Assembly (NCBI GenBank): GCA_019100305.1 | Contig: JAHRHW010000045.1 | Coordinates: 1-16,645 of the forward strand | Reading direction: 5' to 3' | Source of the DNA: Candidatus Thiodiazotropha taylori | Lineage (GTDB): Bacteria; Pseudomonadota; Gammaproteobacteria; Chromatiales; Chromatiaceae | DNA: 16,645 bases | Translations under genes and position numbers: made by a program | Notes under the pieces: model-generated | Told to the model about the DNA's origin: nothing | Database searches by the model: none | Seen by the model: only the letters and a program-made list of their open reading frames with translations | Part shown: piece by piece, positions 1 through 6,320 of the stretch | How positions within the stretch are numbered: position 1 is the first letter of the stretch | Layout: every line of letters begins with the position of its first letter

Positions 1-1
1 G

Positions 2-568
2 GCCGCTCAGACCCCCCCCGCATTCCAGCAACCGGTGAGCCAGACCCAACCATTGACAACCGAACAATCCGAACAGCAGGCAGCGGTCGAAAGCCGCATC
101 GCGGAGCGACAACCCATGCCCACGGCCCGCCAACTGCTGAACAGCAAGAATATGGAGATCGCCAGACTCACTGCTGAACTGGAAAGAAAGTCGGAGGCCT
201 ACGCCAAACTCCCCAAACGCAAGGCGATCAGCGCCAGCACCAAAGAGTATAAATACGCCTCTTATCTCGATGCCTGGCGACGCAAGGTTGAACGGATCGG
301 CAACCTCAACTACCCGGACCAGGCAAAGCGGGACCGCTTATACGGCAATCTGGTGCTGCATGTTGCCGTGAAAGCGGATGGCAGCGTTGATCAAATCCGG
401 GTTCTGCACTCATCGGGCCATAAGATCCTTGACGATTCGGCCATACGCATCGTCCGTCTGGCCGCACCGTTTTCACCCTTTCCCAATGAAATCCGCAAAG
501 AGACTGACATCCTGGACATCACCCGGACCTGGCAATTTCTTCGCAGTGGCAAACTCAACGCAGAATAA
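2..568 (+). CDS. tonB: TonB-family protein, C-terminal part (5' end outside window)
   Basis: The reading frame is open from the window edge to TAA at 566-568, giving 188 visible residues. A GTG at 35 is in frame, but the frame continues upstream as Pro/Gln-rich sequence (AQTPPAFQQP), so this is the tail of a longer protein rather than a gene starting at 35. Visible parts are a Pro/Gln-rich periplasmic linker, a charged helical stretch (around SKNMEIARLTAELERK), and a TonB C-terminal domain. That domain has YLDAWRRKVERIGNLNYP, then GNLVLHVAVKADGSV, and APFSPFP followed by TRTWQF. TonB proteins transmit proton-motive force from ExbB/ExbD to outer-membrane receptors. The position directly before yqgE-ruvX-pyrRB matches tonB3 of Pseudomonas, which has been linked to twitching motility rather than classical iron uptake. 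The N-terminal membrane anchor cannot be seen. Confidence 0.85.
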   Translation, partial: AAQTPPAFQQPVSQTQPLTTEQSEQQAAVESRIAERQPMPTARQLLNSKNMEIARLTAELERKSEAYAKLPKRKAISASTKEYKYASYLDAWRRKVERIGNLNYPDQAKRDRLYGNLVLHVAVKADGSVDQIRVLHSSGHKILDDSAIRIVRLAAPFSPFPNEIRKETDILDITRTWQFLRSGKLNAE

Positions 569-857
569 CAGTTGCAGCCGTAAGCCTGCGATTGGATACT
601 AGTGGTCCTGAAAAAGCGCCAATCAAGGCGCGAGGAGATAAGTTTGGTTGTTCCAGATGAACGACACGCTACACAGTATGGCGCTTATTCAGACGCCTCT
701 CTCAGGATTGATGAAACCCTGGGCAGTGGGGGTGTTATGAGCTCCAGCGGCATTGTCTCACGCTCATGCAGTTCAAAAGCAATCCATCTCTTTCACCTGG
801 CAGGTAGAAAGCCCCGCCCCGGCCGGAGTGATTGGATACGTGATAACAGGCCCTGCC
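569..857. other. Intergenic spacer between the TonB gene and yqgE, with a repeat element
   Basis: There are 289 nt without a convincing gene. The spacer holds the palindromic element at 608-692 and is bracketed by a 10-bp direct repeat, GATTGGATAC, at 590-599 and 830-839. Short open frames cross it on both strands, but none has a ribosome-binding site or a recognisable product. The promoter for the yqgE-pyr cluster probably lies here, but I see no clear -35/-10 pair. Confidence 0.7.
608..692 (+). repeat. Palindromic intergenic repeat, copy 1 (MITE/REP-like)
   Basis: The ends form an imperfect inverted repeat: CTGAAAAAGCGCCAA (608-622) against ATGGCGCTTATTCAG (678-692), matching at 13 of 15 positions. 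Next to the left arm is a small hairpin, GCGCC-AATCAA-GGCGC (616-631). Bases 608-629 recur exactly, inverted, at 10834-10855. Two identical 22-mers about 10 kb apart, both intergenic, indicate a dispersed repeat family. No transposase is encoded, so if it is mobile it is non-autonomous. True element borders are uncertain; the flanking 10-bp direct repeat suggests they may reach from about 600 to 829. Confidence 0.6.
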
Positions 858-1421
858 ATGTCTCCTGATACCGACCTGACCAACCACTTTCTCATCGCCA
901 TGCCGCAGCTTGAGGATCCAAATTTTTTCCATACGGTGACCTACATCTGTGAGCACTCCAACGATGGTGCCATGGGCATTGTCATCAATCGCCCCATGGA
1001 GCTTCATCTGGCTGACATATTTGAACAGCTGAAGATTCCCATCGCCAGCGAGAAAGTTTCTGAACAACCCGTCTATATCGGTGGGCCGGTACAGAGTGAT
1101 CGCGGATTCGTTCTGCACGACAGCAATTCAGAATGGGCCTCCACCCTGAGAGTCACCCCACAGATCAGTGTCACCACATCCTTGGATATCCTGGAGGCCA
1201 TCGCGGCCGGCAAGGGTCCGGAACAGAATCTGGTGGCACTCGGATATGCCAGCTGGGGAGCAGGCCAATTGGAGAGTGAGCTGGCCCAGAATGCCTGGCT
1301 GAGCGGCCCTGCGGAAAGCGATATCATTTTCAATCGAGCCAGCAAGGAGCGTTGGCAGGCGGCAGCCGACCTGCTTGGTGTAGACTTGAACCTGCTGAGC
1401 AGCGATGCCGGACACGCGTGA
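858..1421 (+). CDS. yqgE: YqgE/AlgH family protein (DUF179)
   Basis: This 187-residue cytoplasmic protein has the usual family length. Recognisable parts are the N-terminal LTNHFLIAMP, the FFHTVTYICEHSNDGAMGIVINRP block, GGPV followed by RGFVLH, and the LGYASWGAGQLESEL block. I chose ATG 858 over the in-frame ATG at 753 because it gives the family's normal N-terminus and has an AGG (848-850) seven bases upstream. The extra 35 residues from 753 lie in spacer sequence and resemble nothing known. The precise biochemical role of the family is not settled. The gene is routinely paired with ruvX, and its end overlaps ruvX by 17 nt, so the two are likely translationally coupled. Confidence 0.93.
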   Translation: MSPDTDLTNHFLIAMPQLEDPNFFHTVTYICEHSNDGAMGIVINRPMELHLADIFEQLKIPIASEKVSEQPVYIGGPVQSDRGFVLHDSNSEWASTLRVTPQISVTTSLDILEAIAAGKGPEQNLVALGYASWGAGQLESELAQNAWLSGPAESDIIFNRASKERWQAAADLLGVDLNLLSSDAGHA

Positions 1422-1833
1422 CTCGGAGAGAGCCTCAGGTACCCTGCTGGGTTTTGATTTCGGTACCCGTAAAATCGGTGTGGCGGTAGGCCAGGCCCTG
1501 ACAGGCACGGCAACACCGCTTGAAACTCTGGAGTTGGTCAATCACAAACCTGATTGGCTACGAATTGAACAGTTAATCAATGAGTGGCAGCCACAGGCGC
1601 TGGTGGTAGGCCTGCCGCTCGATGTGGATGATAGTGAAACCGATGCCACACAACCCGCATTGCGATTTTCACGACAGCTCGAAGGTCGTTTCCACCTGAC
1701 CGTACATCTGGCGGATGAACGCTTCACTTCCTTCGAGGCCAGGGACAGGTTGGGACACCGGGCCAAGCGGCTCGAGGATTATGATGCCGTAGCGGCAAAA
1801 CTGATATTGGAAACCTGGTTCAATGAGCGATAA
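1405..1833 (+). CDS. ruvX: RuvX/YqgF family RNase H-fold nuclease
   Basis: The product has 142 residues, close to the E. coli protein (138). RNase H-fold motifs are visible: LGFDFGTRKIGVAVG with Asp18, ALVVGLPLDVDDSE (about 65-78), DERFTS (104-109, Glu105), and DYDAVAAKLILE with Asp127. These include the acidic residues expected of the active site. The family is described as a putative Holliday-junction resolvase and, in E. coli, as needed for 16S rRNA 5'-end maturation. The start ATG lies inside the end of yqgE and the stop lies inside pyrR (11-nt overlap). This makes it a link between yqgE and the pyrimidine genes, an order shared with Pseudomonas. Confidence 0.94.
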   Translation: MPDTRDSERASGTLLGFDFGTRKIGVAVGQALTGTATPLETLELVNHKPDWLRIEQLINEWQPQALVVGLPLDVDDSETDATQPALRFSRQLEGRFHLTVHLADERFTSFEARDRLGHRAKRLEDYDAVAAKLILETWFNER

Positions 1834-2386
1834 CACAACCTTCATGCAAGCCGATGGCGTGGAATCACTGATCGACGTCATGGCTGGCAAAATCTGGACG
1901 CTGATCAATGATAAAGAGATTGCCGACCCACTGATGGTCGGGATAAGAACCGGCGGGGTCTGGTTGGCGGAACGGCTTCATCAGGAGTTGGGGTTGCGCG
2001 ACCCCCTGGGCACACTCGATATCTCTTTTTATCGGGACGACTTCACCCGCATCGGCATGAACCCGGAGGTTCACCCATCCGATCTGCCAATTCCGGTGGA
2101 TGACCGGCACATCATACTGGTCGACGATGTACTGCACACCGGCCGCACCATCAGAGCCGCGCTGAATGAGATATTCGACTACGGTCGACCCGCCTCGATC
2201 ACCCTCGCCACCCTGGTCGACCGGAGTGGCCGGGAGCTGCCGATCCAACCGGATGTGACCGGGCTACACCCAAGCCTGGACCCGGATCAGCACATCACCC
2301 TGATCGGCCCCGACCCGCTGGGTCTGATTCTTGGCGCCAAAACCAACCGCACCTCCCGAGGCGATGAGCAGGACAAGGACGTATGA
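1823..2386 (+). CDS. pyrR: PyrR: pyrimidine regulator / uracil phosphoribosyltransferase family
   Basis: The 187-residue product has a type I phosphoribosyltransferase fold. The PRPP-binding signature HIILVDDVLHTGRT occupies residues 96-109. Also present are GIRTGGVWLA (40-49), the DISFYRDDFTRIG segment (66-78) and PLGLILGAK near the C-terminus. In Gram-positive bacteria PyrR binds pyr mRNA in response to UMP. In Pseudomonas the homologue sits at the same place next to pyrB and is regulatory, with little or no uracil phosphoribosyltransferase activity. I see no obvious attenuator hairpin plus U-tract ahead of this cluster, so the regulatory mechanism here is open. The gene overlaps ruvX by 11 nt and pyrB by 4 nt (ATGA). 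Confidence 0.94.
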   Translation: MSDNTTFMQADGVESLIDVMAGKIWTLINDKEIADPLMVGIRTGGVWLAERLHQELGLRDPLGTLDISFYRDDFTRIGMNPEVHPSDLPIPVDDRHIILVDDVLHTGRTIRAALNEIFDYGRPASITLATLVDRSGRELPIQPDVTGLHPSLDPDQHITLIGPDPLGLILGAKTNRTSRGDEQDKDV

Positions 2387-3372
2387 GCCTGAGCAACAAA
2401 GCACTACAACTCGACGATGAGCAGCGACTGCTGCATTTCCTCACGATCGATGGACTCGACAGATCGATACTGACTGAAATACTGGATACCGCAGAGGGCT
2501 TCACCGGTGTCTCCGAGCGAACCATAAAGAAGGTGCCGCTCTGCCGAGGCAAGGTGGTTGCCAACCTGTTTTTCGAAAACAGCACGCGTACCCGCACCAC
2601 CTTCGAACTGGCAGCAAAAAGACTCTCCGCCGACGTGCTCAATCTCAATATCAGCGCCTCGGCCACCTCCAAAGGGGAGACCCTGCTGGATACCCTGCGC
2701 AATCTGGAAGCGATGCATGTGGATATGTTCATTGTCCGCCACGCCACCAGTGGTGCAGCCCATTTCATCGCCCAGCACGCCGACCCTGGTGTAGGGGTGA
2801 TCAACGCGGGGGATGGACGCCATGCCCATCCTACCCAGGCGATGCTGGATATGTTCACCATCCGTCGCCACAAAGGGGAGTTCGTCGGGCTTCGGGTGGC
2901 TATCGTGGGGGATATTCTTCACTCCCGGGTGGCCCGCTCCCAGATCCTGGCTCTGAATACCCTGGGTGTCTCCGAAGTCCGGGTGGTGGCACCGCAAACC
3001 CTGCTGCCCTCGGATGCCCGCAGCCTGGGCGTGCATGTCTATCACGATTTCGACGAAGGCATCAGAGATGTGGATGTGATCATCATGCTGCGTCTGCAAA
3101 AAGAGCGGATGCGGGGTGCCATGCTTCCCTCGGAGCATGAATATTTCAGTCTCTACGGCCTCACCGAACGGCGTCTGGCGATGGCCAAACCTGATGCCAT
3201 CGTGATGCATCCGGGGCCGATCAACCGGGGTGTTGAAATGGACTCAAAGGTAGCCGACGGTTCTAAGTCGGTTATCCTGCAGCAGGTCAGTTACGGCATT
3301 GCGATCCGTATGGCGATCATCTCCATGGTGATCGGTACGCAAAACCTGCGTACCCAGGAGGTGGCAGTATGA
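2383..3372 (+). CDS. pyrB: Aspartate carbamoyltransferase catalytic chain
   Basis: This 329-residue enzyme condenses carbamoyl phosphate with aspartate, the committed step of UMP synthesis. The carbamoyl-phosphate site FFENSTRTRTTFE is present (S67-T-R-T-R71), along with SKGET (96-100), HPTQ (149-152), GDILHSRVARS, MLRLQKERM and HPGPINRGVE. The protein is longer than E. coli PyrB (311) because of an N-terminal extension before the FLTIDGLD start of the conserved core. That is the Pseudomonas type, in which the extension contributes the nucleotide-regulatory site and PyrB assembles with an inactive dihydroorotase. No pyrI regulatory chain is present here. It overlaps pyrR and pyrC' by 4 nt on each side. 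Confidence 0.96.
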   Translation: MSLSNKALQLDDEQRLLHFLTIDGLDRSILTEILDTAEGFTGVSERTIKKVPLCRGKVVANLFFENSTRTRTTFELAAKRLSADVLNLNISASATSKGETLLDTLRNLEAMHVDMFIVRHATSGAAHFIAQHADPGVGVINAGDGRHAHPTQAMLDMFTIRRHKGEFVGLRVAIVGDILHSRVARSQILALNTLGVSEVRVVAPQTLLPSDARSLGVHVYHDFDEGIRDVDVIIMLRLQKERMRGAMLPSEHEYFSLYGLTERRLAMAKPDAIVMHPGPINRGVEMDSKVADGSKSVILQQVSYGIAIRMAIISMVIGTQNLRTQEVAV

Positions 3373-4667
3373 AAAAGAAGAAAAAAGATATCACGATACG
3401 CAATGGCCGGGTGGTGGATCCCGGCAACGGCATTGACGAGGTTACCGATCTGCATCTCTCGGGCGGTAAGGTTCTCGCCCTGGGGCAGCCACCGGAGAAC
3501 TTTCAGCCCCTGCTTGAGATCGATGCCACAGATCAGATCGTCTGTCCCGGCCTGATCGACCTGAATGTCAATCTGCGCGAGCCGGGCAATGAACATAAAG
3601 CCACCATTGCCAGTGAAACCGCCTGCGCCGCCCGTAACGGCATCACCACCCTTTGCTGTACACCCGATACCCTGCCGGTGATCGACACACCGGCCGTAGT
3701 GGGGCAAATACGACACAAGGCTCGCAAAGCCGGTTACTGCAGACTGCTGCCCCAAGGGGCACTGACGAAAAATCTCGACGGCTCCCATTTGAGTGAAATG
3801 GCCGCCCTGAAAGCCGCCGGATGCATCGCCGTATCCAACTGCTATACCCCACTGGCGAATACCCTGGTGCAGCGGCGCGCCATGGAGTATGCCTCCACCT
3901 TCAACCTGTTGACCATCATTCGCCCGGAGGATCGACACCTGTGCAACAACGGGTGCGCTCACGAAGGCAAGGTCGCAGACCGGCTTGGTCTTCCGGGGAT
4001 ACCGGAAGCGGCTGAAACCGTTGCCGTCGCGCGGGACCTGGCATTGGCCGAAACCACCGGTGCGGTGATCCATTTTCATGCCCTCTCCAGTGGCAGCGCG
4101 GCGCGTACCATGGCCTGGGCAAAACGGGAAGGTCGCAAGGTCAGCGCCGATGTGGCCATCCATCAGCTTCATCTGACCGAACTCGACCTGGAGGGTTTTG
4201 ACAGCAATCGTCATGTCAGACCACCACTGCGTACCGACAGCGACCGGGACGGTCTACGCAAGGCGGTGGCGGAGAATGTCATCCAGGCGATCTGTTCCGA
4301 CCATCAGCCCCATGAAGCCGATGCCAAGTCCTCCCCCTTTCCCGATACCGAGCCAGGGATCTCCGGACTGGATACGCTGCTGCCTCTGACCCTGAAACTG
4401 GTTGAACAGGGTGTCATGGATCTGAGCAGTGCGATTGCCCGCCTCACCTGTGGTCCTGCCGATATTCTCGGACTGCCGTTGGGCCGCCTGACTCCAGGGT
4501 ATGCTGCCGATATCTGCATCTATGATCCCAACAGACAGTGGCATGTGTCCGCTGAGCAGATCCATAGTGCAGGCAAAAACACACCGTTCACCGGCTGGGA
4601 AATGCCCGGCCGCGTCACCCATACATTGCTGAAAGGCCGACTGGTCTTTCATGAAGAGAGACTATGA
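3369..4667 (+). CDS. pyrC': Dihydroorotase-like PyrC', probably non-catalytic ATCase partner
   Basis: The 432-residue product aligns end to end with class I dihydroorotases: ITIRNGRVVDPG, CPGLID, LREPG, SDHQPH (aligned to the family's TDHAPH), then GISGLDTLLP and a final KGRLVF. The metal site is degraded. The family HxH after GLID is N66-V-N68. The Asp of the FTDDG-type motif is replaced (SNCYTP, N157/C158). The His of the DHCED-type motif is Arg185. The usual HIQH histidine position appears to be Ala238. Only the Asp of SDHQPH clearly remains. This pattern is known from Pseudomonas PyrC', an inactive dihydroorotase required for assembly of the PyrB/PyrC' holoenzyme. A working dihydroorotase should exist elsewhere in the genome. 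Four-nt overlaps with pyrB and pyrK imply coupled, near-stoichiometric synthesis. The ligand alignment was made from memory of the family. Confidence 0.9.
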   Translation: MKKKKKDITIRNGRVVDPGNGIDEVTDLHLSGGKVLALGQPPENFQPLLEIDATDQIVCPGLIDLNVNLREPGNEHKATIASETACAARNGITTLCCTPDTLPVIDTPAVVGQIRHKARKAGYCRLLPQGALTKNLDGSHLSEMAALKAAGCIAVSNCYTPLANTLVQRRAMEYASTFNLLTIIRPEDRHLCNNGCAHEGKVADRLGLPGIPEAAETVAVARDLALAETTGAVIHFHALSSGSAARTMAWAKREGRKVSADVAIHQLHLTELDLEGFDSNRHVRPPLRTDSDRDGLRKAVAENVIQAICSDHQPHEADAKSSPFPDTEPGISGLDTLLPLTLKLVEQGVMDLSSAIARLTCGPADILGLPLGRLTPGYAADICIYDPNRQWHVSAEQIHSAGKNTPFTGWEMPGRVTHTLLKGRLVFHEERL

Positions 4668-5536
4668 CCAAACCACATCACAATTCGGTATTTCTTGAAG
4701 AGGCTGAGATCATCAGCCATCAGGCCTTCGATGGGGAACAGTTCATCATGCGCCTGCTTACCCCGCACTGCGCCGCCAAAGCCAAGCCCGGCAGTTTTGT
4801 CCATTTGACCTGCGACCCACAGCTGCCGATGAGGCGACCGATTTCGATCATGCGCAGCTCATACAATGAGGGCTGGATCGATCTGCTATATAAAAGAGTA
4901 GGTAGAGGTACCTCTCTGCTGGCACAGCGCCAGCCCGGAGAGAAGATCAGTATACTTGGCCCGATCGGCACCCCATTCAAAGCGACACCCGGACACAACC
5001 GTCCGTTGCTGATCGGTGGCGGCGTGGGGATGCCGCCGATGATTTTCCTTGCTGAAAGCCTGCGACAGGAGAGCGACAAACAGCCGTTTGCCATTCTCGG
5101 CTCCGAAGTCCCGTTCCCGTTCAAGCCGACGCCATCGAAGATCATGATACCCGGTATCCCTGAAGGGGTAATCGCCAGCATGCCGCTGCTGGATGACTGG
5201 GGTATCGGTAACCGCTTAGCAAGCCTGCAGGAGTTCAGTGGTTGCTACCAGGGCTATGTCACCGAACTGGCTCATCTCTGGTTCAGAAACCTCGACAGGG
5301 AGACCCGCTCTGAAGTCGAGGTCTTTGCCTGTGGTCCTCACCCGATGCTGGAGGCGGTTGCCGCCATGGCCAAGGAGTGGCAGGTACCCTGCCAGGTCTC
5401 CCTGGAGGAGTTCATGGCTTGCGGTATTGGCGGTTGTGCCGGTTGTGTGGTGGAAGTACAGACAGCGGATGGGCCGGCGATGAAGAGAGTCTGCGTCGAT
5501 GGGCCGGTTTTTGAAGCGGCGAGCGTATTCAACTGA
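4664..5536 (+). CDS. pyrK: Dihydroorotate dehydrogenase electron-transfer subunit (PyrK family)
   Basis: The 290-residue product has a ferredoxin-reductase-like layout. An FAD domain with RRPISI (57-62) and a following glycine-rich segment comes first. An NAD-binding domain with GGGVGMPP (118-125) and ACGPHPM (222-228) follows. A C-terminal 2Fe-2S domain has cysteines 253, 258, 261 and 277, and the closing VCVDGPVF resembles the PyrK signature. In class 1B enzymes PyrK passes electrons from the PyrD flavin to NAD+. No pyrD lies in this window. The ATGA overlap with pyrC' places it firmly in the pyr cluster. Alternatives are a related flavin/Fe-S reductase subunit with another partner, but the context favours pyrimidine synthesis. 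Confidence 0.88.
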   Translation: MTKPHHNSVFLEEAEIISHQAFDGEQFIMRLLTPHCAAKAKPGSFVHLTCDPQLPMRRPISIMRSSYNEGWIDLLYKRVGRGTSLLAQRQPGEKISILGPIGTPFKATPGHNRPLLIGGGVGMPPMIFLAESLRQESDKQPFAILGSEVPFPFKPTPSKIMIPGIPEGVIASMPLLDDWGIGNRLASLQEFSGCYQGYVTELAHLWFRNLDRETRSEVEVFACGPHPMLEAVAAMAKEWQVPCQVSLEEFMACGIGGCAGCVVEVQTADGPAMKRVCVDGPVFEAASVFN

Positions 5537-5570
5537 TGAGATCAACAGGATGGCGCTGCGGGAAACTGAA

Positions 5571-5592
5571 GCCGGAGGAAGTCTCCCCCGGC
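5571..5592. terminator. Hairpin between convergent pyrK and OMP genes; possible bidirectional terminator
   Basis: GCCGGAGG (5571-5578) pairs with CCCCCGGC (5585-5592) at seven of eight positions across a 6-nt loop. It lies between two convergent stop codons, where a terminator is expected. Neither strand has a clean U-tract after the stem, so it is not a textbook intrinsic terminator. Confidence 0.4.
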
Positions 5593-5612
5593 AGTCAGCT
5601 GAAACGATTTAA

Positions 5613-6164
5613 TCAGAAGCGGTGCAGATAGCCGAAGTTGATTGAATCGATCTTGTAATCCACATTGTGCAGATCCCCGTCCGCATAGCGCATCGCCTCC
5701 AGGGTGATCGCATTGCGTTCATTGCCATACAGTTCCAGCCCAAGACCAAAGGCCGGCGCGATATCGTCATCACCTTTGAATCTCGGCACATCACCTGCGA
5801 AATAGGTGAGGCCCACCAACGCATAGGCGCGGGCACGATCATCGAAAAGATAGAGATTGCCCCTGGCGAACAGACTGCCCATGTAATCGATCTGGTAGGT
5901 GGTATCGTTCACGGTATCGCCACTGAAGATGCCGAAATGGCCCTCAACTGCGAAATATTTGAAAAACTCGCGACCACCCCTGGCGATCAGGCCGGTGCCC
6001 CGGAAGTCGGTATTGGAGTCATCTTCCTTATACTGAGGGGAAGCGACCATCACCCCAAAGTAGTTGTTTCCCTCAATACCTGAGCCATCAGCAAATATTT
6101 CCGCCTGTGCGATAGCGGACGAGATCAGCAAGCCAATGGCAACAATAAAACTGGTAACTCTCAT
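5613..6164 (-). CDS. Small outer-membrane beta-barrel protein
   Basis: The 183-residue precursor begins with a clear signal peptide, MRVTSFIVAIGLLISSAIAQA, predicted to be cut after AQA (residue 21). The rest shows alternating aromatic/polar strands and ends in a C-terminal phenylalanine (INFGYLHRF), the signal used for barrel insertion. I chose ATG 6164 over an upstream in-frame ATG at 6206 because it directly precedes the signal peptide and has GGAG (6173-6176) eight bases upstream. It resembles the porin-family/OmpW-like 8-stranded barrel proteins in size and pattern, but I cannot name a specific family or substrate. It is transcribed alone, from an upstream region with its own promoter-like sequence. 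Confidence 0.75.
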   Translation of the reverse strand: MRVTSFIVAIGLLISSAIAQAEIFADGSGIEGNNYFGVMVASPQYKEDDSNTDFRGTGLIARGGREFFKYFAVEGHFGIFSGDTVNDTTYQIDYMGSLFARGNLYLFDDRARAYALVGLTYFAGDVPRFKGDDDIAPAFGLGLELYGNERNAITLEAMRYADGDLHNVDYKIDSINFGYLHRF

Positions 6165-6205
6165 TAACTTTTCTCCGTAAGTCACATAGATACTTATTTT
6201 TTCCA

Positions 6206-6233
6206 ACTATAGTCTAGCTGTTCGGCATCACAA
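6206..6233 (-). promoter_or_regulatory. Candidate sigma-70 promoter for the OMP gene
   Basis: On the minus strand, TTGTGA (6228-6233) and TATAGT (6206-6211) are separated by 16 bp, a 4/6 and a 5/6 match to the -35 and -10 consensus. A start a few bases past the -10 would give a leader of roughly 35 nt before ATG 6164. Two 10-bp direct repeats lie upstream (see separate entry). Confidence 0.45.
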
Positions 6234-6262
6234 GCGCCATGCTCTTTAAACTGCGAAATCGG

Positions 6263-6303
6263 TCTGATTAACAACCCACAACAGGAAATAAACTCTGATT
6301 AAC
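6263..6303 (-). repeat. Pair of 10-bp direct repeats upstream of the OMP promoter
   Basis: TCTGATTAAC occurs exactly at 6263-6272 and 6294-6303 (GTTAATCAGA on the coding strand of the OMP gene). The copies are 31 bp apart start to start, close to three helical turns. The proximal copy is about 30 bp upstream of the -35 candidate. The arrangement suits an activator binding as two protomers on one DNA face, but the protein is unknown. Confidence 0.45.
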
Positions 6304-6320
6304 TGAATATTGACCAGATT

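Noticed and set aside
753..857. N-terminal extension of yqgE from the upstream ATG
   Set aside because: It adds 35 residues unlike the family, whereas ATG 858 gives the usual 187-residue length and has a ribosome site.
602..868. Small plus-strand frame in the spacer before yqgE
   Set aside because: It runs through the repeat element, has no ribosome-binding site and no recognisable product.
3291..4214. 307-codon minus-strand open frame
   Set aside because: It is antisense to pyrB/pyrC'; the plus-strand genes match known families throughout, so this is a by-product of codon bias.
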